Source of the DNA: Seonamhaeicola maritimus
Lineage (GTDB): Bacteria > Bacteroidota > Bacteroidia > Flavobacteriales > Flavobacteriaceae
Reading direction: 5' to 3'
Length of the DNA: 64,000 nt
NCBI RefSeq assembly: GCF_008056315.1
Contig: NZ_VRKQ01000018.1
Span: 437,273 to 501,272 of the forward strand
The position numbers were made by a program, and so were the translations under genes. The notes under the pieces are model-generated. The model saw only the letters and a list, made by a program, of their open reading frames with translations. It did not search any database and was not told where the DNA came from. The stretch's first letter is position 1. Every line of letters starts with the position of its first letter. Below are positions 56,871 through 64,000 of the stretch, in pieces.

Positions 56871-57776
56871 ATGAAGTTAACCATTTTAGGCTGCTATAGT
56901 GCCACTCCAAGAATTTTGGCCAACCCAACCTCTCAAGTTTTAGAATCTCAAGGACATATGTTCTTAATTGATTGTGGCGAAGGAACTCAGGTACAACTTC
57001 GAAAGCATAAGATTAAGTTCAACCGAATCAAACATATTTTTATTTCTCATTTACATGGTGATCATTTTTTTGGTTTAGTTGGTTTAATTTCCACATTCAG
57101 GTTGCTTACCAGAGAAACAGACTTGCATATTTACGGACCTAAAGGCATCAAAGAAGTAGTTACACTACAAATGAAATTAGCTGATTCCTGGACGAATTAT
57201 CAGTTAATTTTCCATGTATTAACTTCAAAAGAATCAGAATTAATTTTTGAAGATGATAAGATGGAAGTGCATACAATACCTTTAAATCATAGGGTTTACA
57301 CTAATGGTTTCTTGTTTAAAGAAAAAGAAGGTAAGCGGAAGTTAAATATTGGAGCTGTTGAAGAAGCTAATATAAATGTTGCCTATTACCGTAAATTAAC
57401 CCAAGGTTTTGATGTGGTTAATGAAGATGGGATTAATATTAAAAATGAAAGTGTAACTAAGCCTGGGGATAAACCAAAAAGTTATGCCTTTTGTAGTGAT
57501 ACTATGTATAAGGAGGATATTGTATCCATAATTGAAAACGTTGATGTTTTGTATCACGAATCTACTTTTTTAGAAACTCAGGCACATTTAGCGCCTAAAA
57601 CAAAGCATTCAACCGCAAAAGAAGCTGCTACAATAGCTAAAAAAGCTAATGTAGGTAAATTGCTGTTAGGGCATTATTCAACTCGTTACAAGGATTTAAA
57701 TGGTTTTAAAATTGAAGCTGAAGAGGTTTTCGATTCTGTGGAATTATCCGAGGACGGTAAAACTTTTGAGTTTTAG
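56871..57776 (+). CDS. rnz: Ribonuclease Z
   Basis: RNase Z removes the 3' trailer from tRNA precursors. The 301-residue metallo-beta-lactamase-fold protein has HLHGDHFFGL (60-69) with the zinc-binding HxHxDH, an FCSDTMY aspartate ligand, YHESTFL, and the final HYSTRY, as in the long-known ElaC/Rnz family. An ST..AA segment (HSTAKEAA) is also typical. The 69-base gap from the upstream small gene leaves the transcript structure unclear. It converges on the SRPBCC gene. Confidence 0.94.
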   Translation: MKLTILGCYSATPRILANPTSQVLESQGHMFLIDCGEGTQVQLRKHKIKFNRIKHIFISHLHGDHFFGLVGLISTFRLLTRETDLHIYGPKGIKEVVTLQMKLADSWTNYQLIFHVLTSKESELIFEDDKMEVHTIPLNHRVYTNGFLFKEKEGKRKLNIGAVEEANINVAYYRKLTQGFDVVNEDGINIKNESVTKPGDKPKSYAFCSDTMYKEDIVSIIENVDVLYHESTFLETQAHLAPKTKHSTAKEAATIAKKANVGKLLLGHYSTRYKDLNGFKIEAEEVFDSVELSEDGKTFEF

Positions 57777-57778
57777 TT

Positions 57779-58207
57779 TTATTGCTTTTCAACATAATAT
57801 TTAAACTTCACTAGCCATTTATCAACTTGCTTTCTAAACATACTGGGGAATAGTCTTGCCATTACATTAATAATAAAACCAGTAAACCTTGTATATTCAA
57901 TAATAGTAGTAAGTTTTGTTTCATGGTCATTAATAGCAACAAATTCAGTGTGCATGGTATTACTCATATTCTTATGGTCATACTGGGCTTCAAACGTATC
58001 TGGCAGCTTGTTCTCAATAATAGTTTCTATCATTTCAAACTTGGCATAAATGAGTTTTGATTTGGCTCCGGCTTCTTTCTTATTTCCACTTAAATGGTCA
58101 ATCCTTTGAAACCCCTTTTGTGATTGTTTTAAAGCCTCTGGGTCTTCAAAATGTTTTACCACATCTAATTTTGGTTTATTGATATTAATACTACAAGTAA
58201 ATTTCAT
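57779..58207 (-). CDS. SRPBCC-family (START-like) protein
   Basis: The 142-residue protein shows the SRPBCC pattern: an opening strand (MKFTCSINI-KPKLDVVKHFEDPE), a middle of alternating strands (KLIYAKFEMIETIIENKLPDTFEAQYD, TEFVAINDHETKLTTIIEYTRF) and a long C-terminal helix. The fold makes a deep hydrophobic ligand pocket; the ligand is unknown. I use ATG 58207, since the 11 residues added by the longer frame lie before the first conserved strand and would overlap the divergent pdxH leader. Confidence 0.72.
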   Translation of the reverse strand: MKFTCSININKPKLDVVKHFEDPEALKQSQKGFQRIDHLSGNKKEAGAKSKLIYAKFEMIETIIENKLPDTFEAQYDHKNMSNTMHTEFVAINDHETKLTTIIEYTRFTGFIINVMARLFPSMFRKQVDKWLVKFKYYVEKQ

Positions 58208-58271
58208 TATAGGTGAATTTTGTGTACTAAAAATAGGCAAAATTTATATCAATCTTGTAAATTGCACTTGT

Positions 58272-58919
58272 ATGGAAAATGATTTAGGTAATTACAGAAA
58301 GTCTTATGAGAAGGGGGAGCTTCTATTAAATGAAGTGCCTGAAAATCCTATGGAATTGTTTCAAAAGTGGTTTTTTGAAGTAGATAAGTTTTTTGTTGAA
58401 GATGAAACTAATGCCATGACTATTTCTACTATTGGGTTAGATGGATATCCAAAGAATAGGGTAGTGCTGCTTAAAAAATACACCTATGAGGGATTTATTT
58501 TTTATACTAACTACTCAAGCGAAAAAGGGAAGGCTATTGAAGAAAACCCTAATGTGTGCTTGTCTTTTTTTTGGCATAAAGCTGAACGGCAAATTATTAT
58601 AAAAGGTAAGGCTGAAAAGATTGCAGAAAATTTAAGTGATGGATATTTTGAGTCTAGACCTCGTGGTAGCCAGTTAGGAGCTTTAGCATCTGACCAAAGT
58701 GAAGTAATTGAAGACCGAGATTTTCTTGAGCAACAACTTTCTAAATTAGAAGATGAGTTTGGAGGGAAAGAAATACCAAGACCAAAGAATTGGGGTGGCT
58801 ATATTGTAAAACCAGTAGAGATTGAATTTTGGCAGGGTAGGCCCAACAGATTACATGATAGAATTAGATACCAACTTCAATTAGATTACAATTGGTTAAT
58901 TCATCGATTATCTCCGTAA
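58272..58919 (+). CDS. pdxH: Pyridoxamine/pyridoxine 5'-phosphate oxidase
   Basis: PdxH makes pyridoxal 5'-phosphate with FMN and oxygen. The 215-residue product has the family blocks MTISTIGLDGYPKNRVVLLK, YTNYSSEKGKAIEENP, LSFFWHKAERQI, ESRPRGSQLGALASDQS and the C-terminal EFWQGRPNRLHDR. Its length equals the usual 210 to 220. ATG 58272 is chosen; the longer frame adds 31 hydrophobic residues across the divergent intergenic region, which is unlike the family. Confidence 0.96.
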   Translation: MENDLGNYRKSYEKGELLLNEVPENPMELFQKWFFEVDKFFVEDETNAMTISTIGLDGYPKNRVVLLKKYTYEGFIFYTNYSSEKGKAIEENPNVCLSFFWHKAERQIIIKGKAEKIAENLSDGYFESRPRGSQLGALASDQSEVIEDRDFLEQQLSKLEDEFGGKEIPRPKNWGGYIVKPVEIEFWQGRPNRLHDRIRYQLQLDYNWLIHRLSP

Positions 58920-58962
58920 ATATAAGATTAAATACATTTTTTCAATTTTTAAACTACATATA

Positions 58963-59010
58963 ATCGATAAAAAATGCATTTTGTCGATTTTAAATAGACC
59001 GTTTATCGAT
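58963..59010. promoter_or_regulatory. Three spaced TCGAT boxes upstream of the CAP-domain lipoprotein gene
   Basis: ATCGATAAAA (from 58963), TTTTGTCGAT (ending 58988) and TTTATCGAT (ending 59010) place TCGAT cores at 58964, 58984 and 59006, that is, 20 and 22 bases apart, about two helical turns. The first two boxes are inverted around AATGCATT, forming a near-perfect palindrome. They lie 74 to 121 bases before the start codon, just upstream of a TAACTTTA promoter-like sequence (59049-59056). Confidence 0.4.
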
Positions 59011-59083
59011 TTTAAACCTTAATATATGCAAATGCTTCTTACGGTTAATAACTTTATAGGACCAAATCTAAATTTACCTACTT

Positions 59084-59578
59084 ATGAAGTTATTAACAAA
59101 GCTGCCATTATTGGCATTGTTAGCTGTTTTGAGTTTTTCGTGCTCAACAGACAGTATTGATGAAAAGGCAGATGCCATTGAATTAAGCTTGAAGACTCCC
59201 CAAACAAAAACTATTGAAGTTGAAATCCTAGAACTTATTAATAATCACAGACTATCTATTGGGCTTAGTCCTCTGGGTGATATGAAAGTGGTTAAATCGG
59301 TTGCATATAGTCATACTGATTACATGGTGGATATGGATCAGATATCTCATGATAATTTTTATACGCGCAGTACCTATTTGAAACAAAATGCTGGAGCTAA
59401 AAGAGTTTCAGAGAATGTTGCGTATGGTTATACTTCTGCCGAAACCGTTGTAAAAGCTTGGTTACGAAGTGAAGGACATAAAGAGAACATTGAAGGAGAC
59501 TTTACTAATTTTGATGTTTCTGCCGAAAAAAATGAAGAAGGTAAATGGTATTATACCAATATCTTTATTAAAAAATAA
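59084..59578 (+). CDS. CAP-domain (SCP/PR1-like) lipoprotein
   Basis: The 164-residue protein has a lipobox (AVLSFSC, cysteine at 20) and a CAP domain: LINNHRLSIGLSPL, AYSHTDYMVDMDQISHDNF with the active-cavity histidines, SENVAYGY, and AWLRSEGHKENIEG containing the second histidine/glutamate pair, ending WYYTNIFIKK. It is a minimal single-domain form, typical of bacterial CAP proteins of unknown activity. It is transcribed alone; a hairpin terminator lies about 145 bases downstream. Putative operator boxes precede it. Confidence 0.85.
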   Translation: MKLLTKLPLLALLAVLSFSCSTDSIDEKADAIELSLKTPQTKTIEVEILELINNHRLSIGLSPLGDMKVVKSVAYSHTDYMVDMDQISHDNFYTRSTYLKQNAGAKRVSENVAYGYTSAETVVKAWLRSEGHKENIEGDFTNFDVSAEKNEEGKWYYTNIFIKK

Positions 59579-60103
59579 CGAGCTTTCATTAGCTACGTAA
59601 ACTTATAACCTTATTTGATTTACTGATTATTAGCAAACTTTGCATGATAGAGGTATGATGCAATTAAAAAATTAAATAGGTTATTTCAAATAACTTTTGT
59701 TATTGAATTTAGCTTTAGGTATAAAACCCTCTCATAACTGAGAGGGTTTTTTAATTATCTTTTTAAGCTGAGATTAAGTTTTTTTGTTTTTTTGAATAAT
59801 AGAGTTGTTATTTTTTAAAAGAGTCCTGTTGGAAACATTTTTAAAATTCAACTTATTTCTATTTCATATATTTTAATTCATTACCAACAGGTTTTACCAC
59901 AATTATCCTGAAAAGTTTTCAATTAAGGCTAAGTATAATGAGTATGTTAAGTATAGTTTTTCATATTCAGAAATTTGATATAGTTTGTATATGCAAACTG
60001 TCATTAAAGAAAGAAGTACTCTGTTCTAAAGTTGGTTTATTTAAATTATTTGCAACTATAGTATAAGCCGATTTAGGCTTAAGCTATCCTAATTGTAGGT
60101 TAC
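59579..60103. other. Gene-free AT-rich stretch
   Basis: Apart from a terminator hairpin (59723-59752), I see no gene in these about 525 bases. A long-range inverted pair (CCTGTTGG at 59825-59832 and CCAACAGG at 59884-59891) flanks a 51-base AT-rich segment, and AAGCC/GGCTT forms a short hairpin near 60065-60081. A small RNA is possible but not supported by a promoter. Confidence 0.5.
59723..59752 (+). terminator. Strong terminator downstream of the CAP-domain gene
   Basis: A perfect 12-bp stem (AAAACCCTCTCA with TGAGAGGGTTTT) closes a TAAC loop and continues into T residues. It lies 145 bases after the CAP gene stop, leaving an unusually long 3' untranslated region. Confidence 0.85.
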
Positions 60104-60138
60104 AAAAAAACCATCAAAAGCAGAAGCCTTTGATGGTT
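60104..60138 (-). terminator. Terminator of the minus-strand adhesin/PorP/OmpA operon
   Basis: AACCATCAAA (60109-60118) and TTTGATGGTT (60129-60138) form a 10-bp stem with a 10-base loop. On the minus strand it is followed by seven T residues, 27 bases after the OmpA-family stop. Confidence 0.85.
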
Positions 60139-60164
60139 AATGTTATGTATTGAATTTAGCTTAA

Positions 60165-62081
60165 TTATTCCATTTTAATAATAATAAACTCAGTACGTCT
60201 GTTTAATTGGTGATTGTCTTCTTCACAATTCACACTTCCATCACATCCGTTAGTTAATCTACGTTCACCAAAGCCTTCATGAGCTGTAATTCTAGAGGCA
60301 TCTACACCTTGAGAAATTAAGTATTCATAAGTTGAATTAGCTCTATCAATAGATAGTTTATCGTTATAAGTTAAAGTACCTCTAGAATCTGTGTGAGATT
60401 CAATTCTAATTACCATTCCTGGATAAGTTTCGTTCATTAACTTAACAATTTTATCTAACTCTAAAGCAGCATCAGTACGTATGTTATGTTTATCGAAATC
60501 GAAGTAAATAATACCTAAATCAGCTAAAATTGGAACATCTCTAACAGGAGTTAATTCTAGGTTAGCTGTAATGGTTGTAACTTTTGTTTCAATATTTTTA
60601 GAGGTGAATTCCTTAACATCATCTACATATTTCTTCTGGCTAGCAGTAATTTTATAGTCTACATCTCTATCAATATTTATTTCATAGTAGCCTATACTGT
60701 CAGTTTCCATATAAGCAATTTGCTTACCATTGCTATCTAATAAAGTAATAATGGCATTAGGTACTGGTTTATTGTTAACTATATCTGTAACTACGCCTTC
60801 AACATTTAATAACGGTACTCTATTATATGCATAGATATCATCATCTCCTTTACCTCCCGGACGATTTGAAGCAAAATAGCCTGTTAAACCGTCAGCATTC
60901 ATGGTAAAAGAAAAATCATCTTTACTTGAATTCACTGGAACTCCCAGATTTATAACATCAACAATTTCTTCATCTTCATTAGAAATCGTGCCAAAAATAT
61001 CGAGCATACCAAGACCTACGTGTCCATCTGAAGAAAAGAATAAACTTCCTTCATTATTTACAAATGGCATACCTTCAGCTCCTGATGTATTAACTACATT
61101 TCCTAAGTTTTTAGGTTCACCTAAACTTCCATCATCATTGATATCTACTACATAAATATCTGAAGCTCCTTCACCACCAGGTCTATCTGAAGCAAAATAT
61201 AGTTTTTTGTTATCCTGACTTAACGCTGGGTGTTGTGTACTGAATTCTGAGTCGTTAATTGATAAATCTTCAACGTCTGACCAAACACTATCTTTTAAGG
61301 TAGCTCTGTAAATTTTAACTTGATTAATACCCTTACTATTACTATCGTAAACATTTTTAATAAAACTATTTCTAGTAAAATACATGGTATTACCATCAGT
61401 TGTAATGGCAACAGGGCCATCATGATAAATAGAATTCACATCTCCTTTTAGTTTTGCAGTATGATCTGCTGGCTCTTTACTGTCTTTGTCTACAGCATAA
61501 ACATCTAAAAAAGGTTGTTCATTCCAACCATATAAACGTTTGATTGAAACACCTTCGTCTCGAGTGGAAGCAAAGTAAATTTTTCCATCATGCTCAAATG
61601 CACCAAAATCACTAAGGTTTGAATTATGGTTAAACTTGCTTAAAAAGTATTGTTGTTTAGCATTAAATATGTTTGTAATAAAATTACCTTTCTTTAAATA
61701 CTTTCCGGTATTAGCTACACCTCCAGAATCTTTATAGCGTTTTAACCACTCTTTAGATTCATCATATTTCTCAATACCTCTTAAAGCTTGTGCGTAATTA
61801 TAATAATATTCTTTAGGAACATTTTCTTGACTTACAGCCTTTTTATAATACTTGGCCGCATTTTTAGCATCTCTCATTAGAGCATAACAATCTGCTAAAC
61901 GTCTAATGACATAATCTTCATTATACTTGCTTTCAAGAAGCTCCAGATAAGTTTCTGTGGCTTTTACAAATGAAAACTTATTAAATAACGTGTCTGCTTT
62001 TTTCTGTTTTCCGTATTGCGCAGATGCTGTAAAACTCACCGTCAATAGGATACAAACTAATATGTAATTTTTTAATTTCAT
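60165..62081 (-). CDS. OmpA-family protein with TPR, PD40 propeller and carboxypeptidase-like domain
   Basis: The 638-residue protein has a signal peptide (ends near TASAQ, residue 22). In order there are TPR-like helices (about 25-130), PD40/WD40-like propeller blades (DGKIYFASTRD, NTMYFTRNS, KKLYFASDRPGGEGASDIYVV, LTGYFASNRPGGKGDDDIY), a CNA-B/carboxypeptidase-like domain (about 430-510) and a C-terminal OmpA domain (IRIESHTDSRGTLTYNDKLS, GFGERRL) that should bind peptidoglycan. This order resembles T9SS PorE, but such genes also follow PorP/SprF-type genes next to large adhesins, as here, so I do not give a symbol. Confidence 0.9.
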   Translation of the reverse strand: MKLKNYILVCILLTVSFTASAQYGKQKKADTLFNKFSFVKATETYLELLESKYNEDYVIRRLADCYALMRDAKNAAKYYKKAVSQENVPKEYYYNYAQALRGIEKYDESKEWLKRYKDSGGVANTGKYLKKGNFITNIFNAKQQYFLSKFNHNSNLSDFGAFEHDGKIYFASTRDEGVSIKRLYGWNEQPFLDVYAVDKDSKEPADHTAKLKGDVNSIYHDGPVAITTDGNTMYFTRNSFIKNVYDSNSKGINQVKIYRATLKDSVWSDVEDLSINDSEFSTQHPALSQDNKKLYFASDRPGGEGASDIYVVDINDDGSLGEPKNLGNVVNTSGAEGMPFVNNEGSLFFSSDGHVGLGMLDIFGTISNEDEEIVDVINLGVPVNSSKDDFSFTMNADGLTGYFASNRPGGKGDDDIYAYNRVPLLNVEGVVTDIVNNKPVPNAIITLLDSNGKQIAYMETDSIGYYEINIDRDVDYKITASQKKYVDDVKEFTSKNIETKVTTITANLELTPVRDVPILADLGIIYFDFDKHNIRTDAALELDKIVKLMNETYPGMVIRIESHTDSRGTLTYNDKLSIDRANSTYEYLISQGVDASRITAHEGFGERRLTNGCDGSVNCEEDNHQLNRRTEFIIIKME

Positions 62082-62096
62082 GGGTCGTTTTTTTTA

Positions 62097-63023
62097 TTAG
62101 AAATATCTAGGTGATTTTAATTTATTACTCATAAACTTAAATTCATAAATTAACAATACTTCATGAGTCCCACTAGTATAGTTATTTATATCTGAATTTG
62201 GTTTTTCATATGCATAACCTAAACGTAATTGTCTAGATACTTGAAAGTCCATAAACCCTCCAAAAGCTCCAGTTCTTTCGTTAACTCTATAGGAACCACC
62301 TATCCAAAACTTTTCATTAAATAAGAAGTTTCCAGTGAAATCATATGATATTGGAGCACCATTGGTGGCTTTTATTAAATATGATGGTTTAAATTTTAAC
62401 TTATCATTTAAGTTAAATACATAGCCACCAGTGAAGTAATAACTTACTCTCTCAAGAGCCTCAAAACCTTCTTCTTTATTTTGATTCGATTTTAAAACAC
62501 GTGGAGCAGATAAACCTAGGTACCATTTATTTGTATGCCAAAATAAACCAAGTCCTATGTTTGGAGCCCATCTATTCTGAGTACCGTTGAAAAACGGGTC
62601 ATTAGAAATACTAGGGTCATTCAAAAATTCTTGATCAAAGCTATAACCAGTAAAACCTGCTTTTAAACCAAATGCTAACTTGCCATCCACACCTGTTGGA
62701 ATACTATATGAGAAGTCTCCATATAGGTATGAATAGTTTTGTGGACCTAAATCATCCTGAATAAAGGATAAACCTAAACCAATTCTATCATTCCTTAATG
62801 GGGAGTGAATTGAAAGTGTTTGGGTAATAGGTCCTCCATTAAAGTCAACCCATTGACTTCTATGCAGACCAACAATGCTTAAGGCGTCTCTACTGCCGGC
62901 ATAAGCTGGATTCACAGAGATTGTATTGTACATGTACTGCGTAAACTGTGGTAGCTGTTGAGCTACTCCAAACGCAGAGCTAAACAATGCAATAGCGATT
63001 ATGTAATGTTTAATAAGTTTCAT
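62097..63023 (-). CDS. PorP/SprF-family type IX secretion outer-membrane protein
   Basis: The 308-residue protein has a signal peptide (ends near FGVAQ). The family opening LPQFTQYMYNTISVNPAYAGSRDALSIVGLHRSQWVDF is unmistakable, followed by beta strands of a small outer-membrane barrel (GLGLSFIQDDLGPQN, LAFGLKAGFTGYSFDQ) and an aromatic end SPRYF. SprF-type proteins are needed to move or attach partner adhesins such as SprB. Position between the adhesin gene (11 bases) and the OmpA/PD40 gene (15 bases) supports a cargo-specific role. Confidence 0.93.
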   Translation of the reverse strand: MKLIKHYIIAIALFSSAFGVAQQLPQFTQYMYNTISVNPAYAGSRDALSIVGLHRSQWVDFNGGPITQTLSIHSPLRNDRIGLGLSFIQDDLGPQNYSYLYGDFSYSIPTGVDGKLAFGLKAGFTGYSFDQEFLNDPSISNDPFFNGTQNRWAPNIGLGLFWHTNKWYLGLSAPRVLKSNQNKEEGFEALERVSYYFTGGYVFNLNDKLKFKPSYLIKATNGAPISYDFTGNFLFNEKFWIGGSYRVNERTGAFGGFMDFQVSRQLRLGYAYEKPNSDINNYTSGTHEVLLIYEFKFMSNKLKSPRYF

Positions 63024-63034
63024 AGGTTAAAGTT

Positions 63035-64000
63035 TTATTTGGTTCCTAAGTAAACTGGTCCAGTAAATGGGGGCAATCCAGCCAATCCTGATCCGTCACT
63101 ATTTTTTAAAGTTATTATATAATAATACGTTCCGTTTGGAGCAGTATCTGCATTACCTACAGACCCATTTGCTTGTCCTTCCCACTTGTTAGGATTTGAA
63201 CTACCTGTCATTGGGTCACTTTCATCTAATGGGTAATTAGTAGATTGGTAAATTAAAGCACCCCATCTGTTGAATATTTTAACTTCAGCTATAAATCCAC
63301 AACCAGGATCTGATAATATATTAAATGATTGGTTATAGAAATCACCATTTGGTGTAACAGCTTTAGAGATTATAATATCATCTGAAGTACATGGGTAAAC
63401 CACACAATCATCATTTATATTAATAGTAACATTAGTTGTTTCTAAACATCCTGTTGGACTAGTGTATGTATAGCTAAATACATAGTCACCTAAGAAATCT
63501 AATAAATTTGATGGATCGAAAATGCTGCCTTCTAAACTTGGCGTACCAACACCAGAAACGAATGTCCAACTAGAATTGTCTAAGTCATTCACAAAATCAT
63601 TTAAATCTATAGTACCATCATCAACACAGGCATCCGTTGTTAGGTTAGAAACAAATTCATCGATTGTTACAGTAACGATTTGTTCAAAACCACTTTCGTT
63701 ACCACATTCATCAGTAACTAACCAAGATCTTTTAATTTCATACTCTTCAGTAGAACCTTGAATATAGCTTGTAGTTTCAGTAAATTCTACTTGAATGCTT
63801 TCAGCAGGAGAACAGTTATCTGAGAACGTTGGTTCAGGTGCATCTGGAATAGCGTCACATGTTGCGGAAACAGATCCAGGAAATTGAGTTATTAACTCGG
63901 GTCCTTTAGTATCTATAACCGTAATAGTTTGAACATGTGTTGTTATATTATCACATCCATCATTTAATGACCAAGTACGTGTGATAACAGATTCATTAGC
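63035..64000 (-). CDS. Large secreted adhesin with gliding-motility-associated C-terminal (type B T9SS) domain, C-terminal part
   Basis: The reading frame stays open from the stop at 63035 to the window edge (322 codons), so the 5' end is missing; a GTG-started frame at 63592 is only part of it. Upstream residues form HYR/Ig-like repeats of the pattern W...DGCDN...Q.ITV.DT.GPEL and FSDNCSP...Y.IKRSW.VTDECGN. The last about 100 residues (ISKAVTPNGDFYNQSF, EVKIFNRWGALIYQS, WEGQANG, APNGTYYYIITLK) are the TIGR04131-type sorting domain, which directs export by the type IX system and is usually followed by a PorP/SprF gene, as here. Confidence 0.9.
   Translation of the reverse strand, partial: ANESVITRTWSLNDGCDNITTHVQTITVIDTKGPELITQFPGSVSATCDAIPDAPEPTFSDNCSPAESIQVEFTETTSYIQGSTEEYEIKRSWLVTDECGNESGFEQIVTVTIDEFVSNLTTDACVDDGTIDLNDFVNDLDNSSWTFVSGVGTPSLEGSIFDPSNLLDFLGDYVFSYTYTSPTGCLETTNVTININDDCVVYPCTSDDIIISKAVTPNGDFYNQSFNILSDPGCGFIAEVKIFNRWGALIYQSTNYPLDESDPMTGSSNPNKWEGQANGSVGNADTAPNGTYYYIITLKNSDGSGLAGLPPFTGPVYLGTK

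Noticed and set aside
58179-58271. 31-residue N-terminal extension of PdxH
   Set aside because: It is unlike the family, and the family-like N-terminus begins at the ATG at 58272.
63035-63592. 185-residue stand-alone gene at the right end
   Set aside because: The same frame is open to the window edge and encodes HYR-like repeats; the GTG at 63592 is internal to a larger truncated gene.

Overview
The window is AT-rich chromosomal DNA from a member of the Bacteroidota, almost certainly a marine-type Flavobacteriaceae. Evidence: Bacteroidetes-type promoters (TTG/TTTG about 19-20 nt upstream of TAnnTTTG); type IX secretion parts and cargo (PorQ, PorP/SprF, an OmpA/PD40 protein, a T9SS-sorted metzincin, a gliding-motility C-terminal domain); many lipoproteins; a TonB-receptor-type regulatory domain; and a fused E1 2-oxoacid dehydrogenase. 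I saw no rRNA, tRNA, CRISPR array, transposase or phage gene. Most of the window looks like ordinary core genome.

Layout. 1-6 kb: N-terminus of an outer-membrane receptor-type protein, an M16 zinc peptidase, and a DsbD pair (free-standing periplasmic domain plus full DsbD). 6-14 kb: class V aminotransferase, glutaminyl cyclase, the SRP RNA gene with its own promoter, an SDR enzyme, small lipoproteins, a thioredoxin-like lipoprotein without catalytic cysteines, and a YbiT-type ABC-F protein. 14-19 kb: DUF2007 protein, PAP2 phosphatase overlapping pheT, and an NAD-dependent epimerase. 19-32 kb, all on the minus strand: a tight set of alpha-helical unknown, GH67-like lipoprotein and exported acetolactate decarboxylase; DoxX; fused E1; an M1-peptidase-like/beta-barrel fusion; a LOG-family protein; uvrA. 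32-44 kb: a secreted T9SS metzincin with duplicated unknown modules, gamma-glutamyltransferase, ACP phosphodiesterase, glmM, a sulfatase and a lipid A-type acyltransferase. 44-59 kb: rhomboid protease, lon, porQ-cmk, three tandem paralogous surface proteins, a LysM protein, rpsA with a structured leader, pyrR-pyrB, rnz and pdxH. 59-64 kb: a CAP-domain lipoprotein, a gene-free stretch, then a minus-strand operon of gliding/T9SS adhesin (cut by the window end), PorP/SprF and OmpA/PD40 protein.

Several start codons were moved inward from the longest open frame. The longer frames begin at TTG/GTG codons lying inside terminator hairpins or promoter boxes (6129, 35731, 39485, 40938, 54949), or upstream of the likely transcription start (17704, 32111).

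I found no discrete unknown defence-like or mobile system. The observations I rate highest are: paired degeneration of one ATP site in the ABC-F protein; the reciprocal D/N swap in the E1 thiamine-diphosphate motif; an M1-like domain without zinc ligands fused to an outer-membrane barrel; an exported acetolactate decarboxylase in a tight operon with a glycosidase-like lipoprotein; an unnamed duplicated module in the metzincin; a triplicated surface-protein family; and candidate regulatory structures upstream of rpsA and of two secreted-protein genes.
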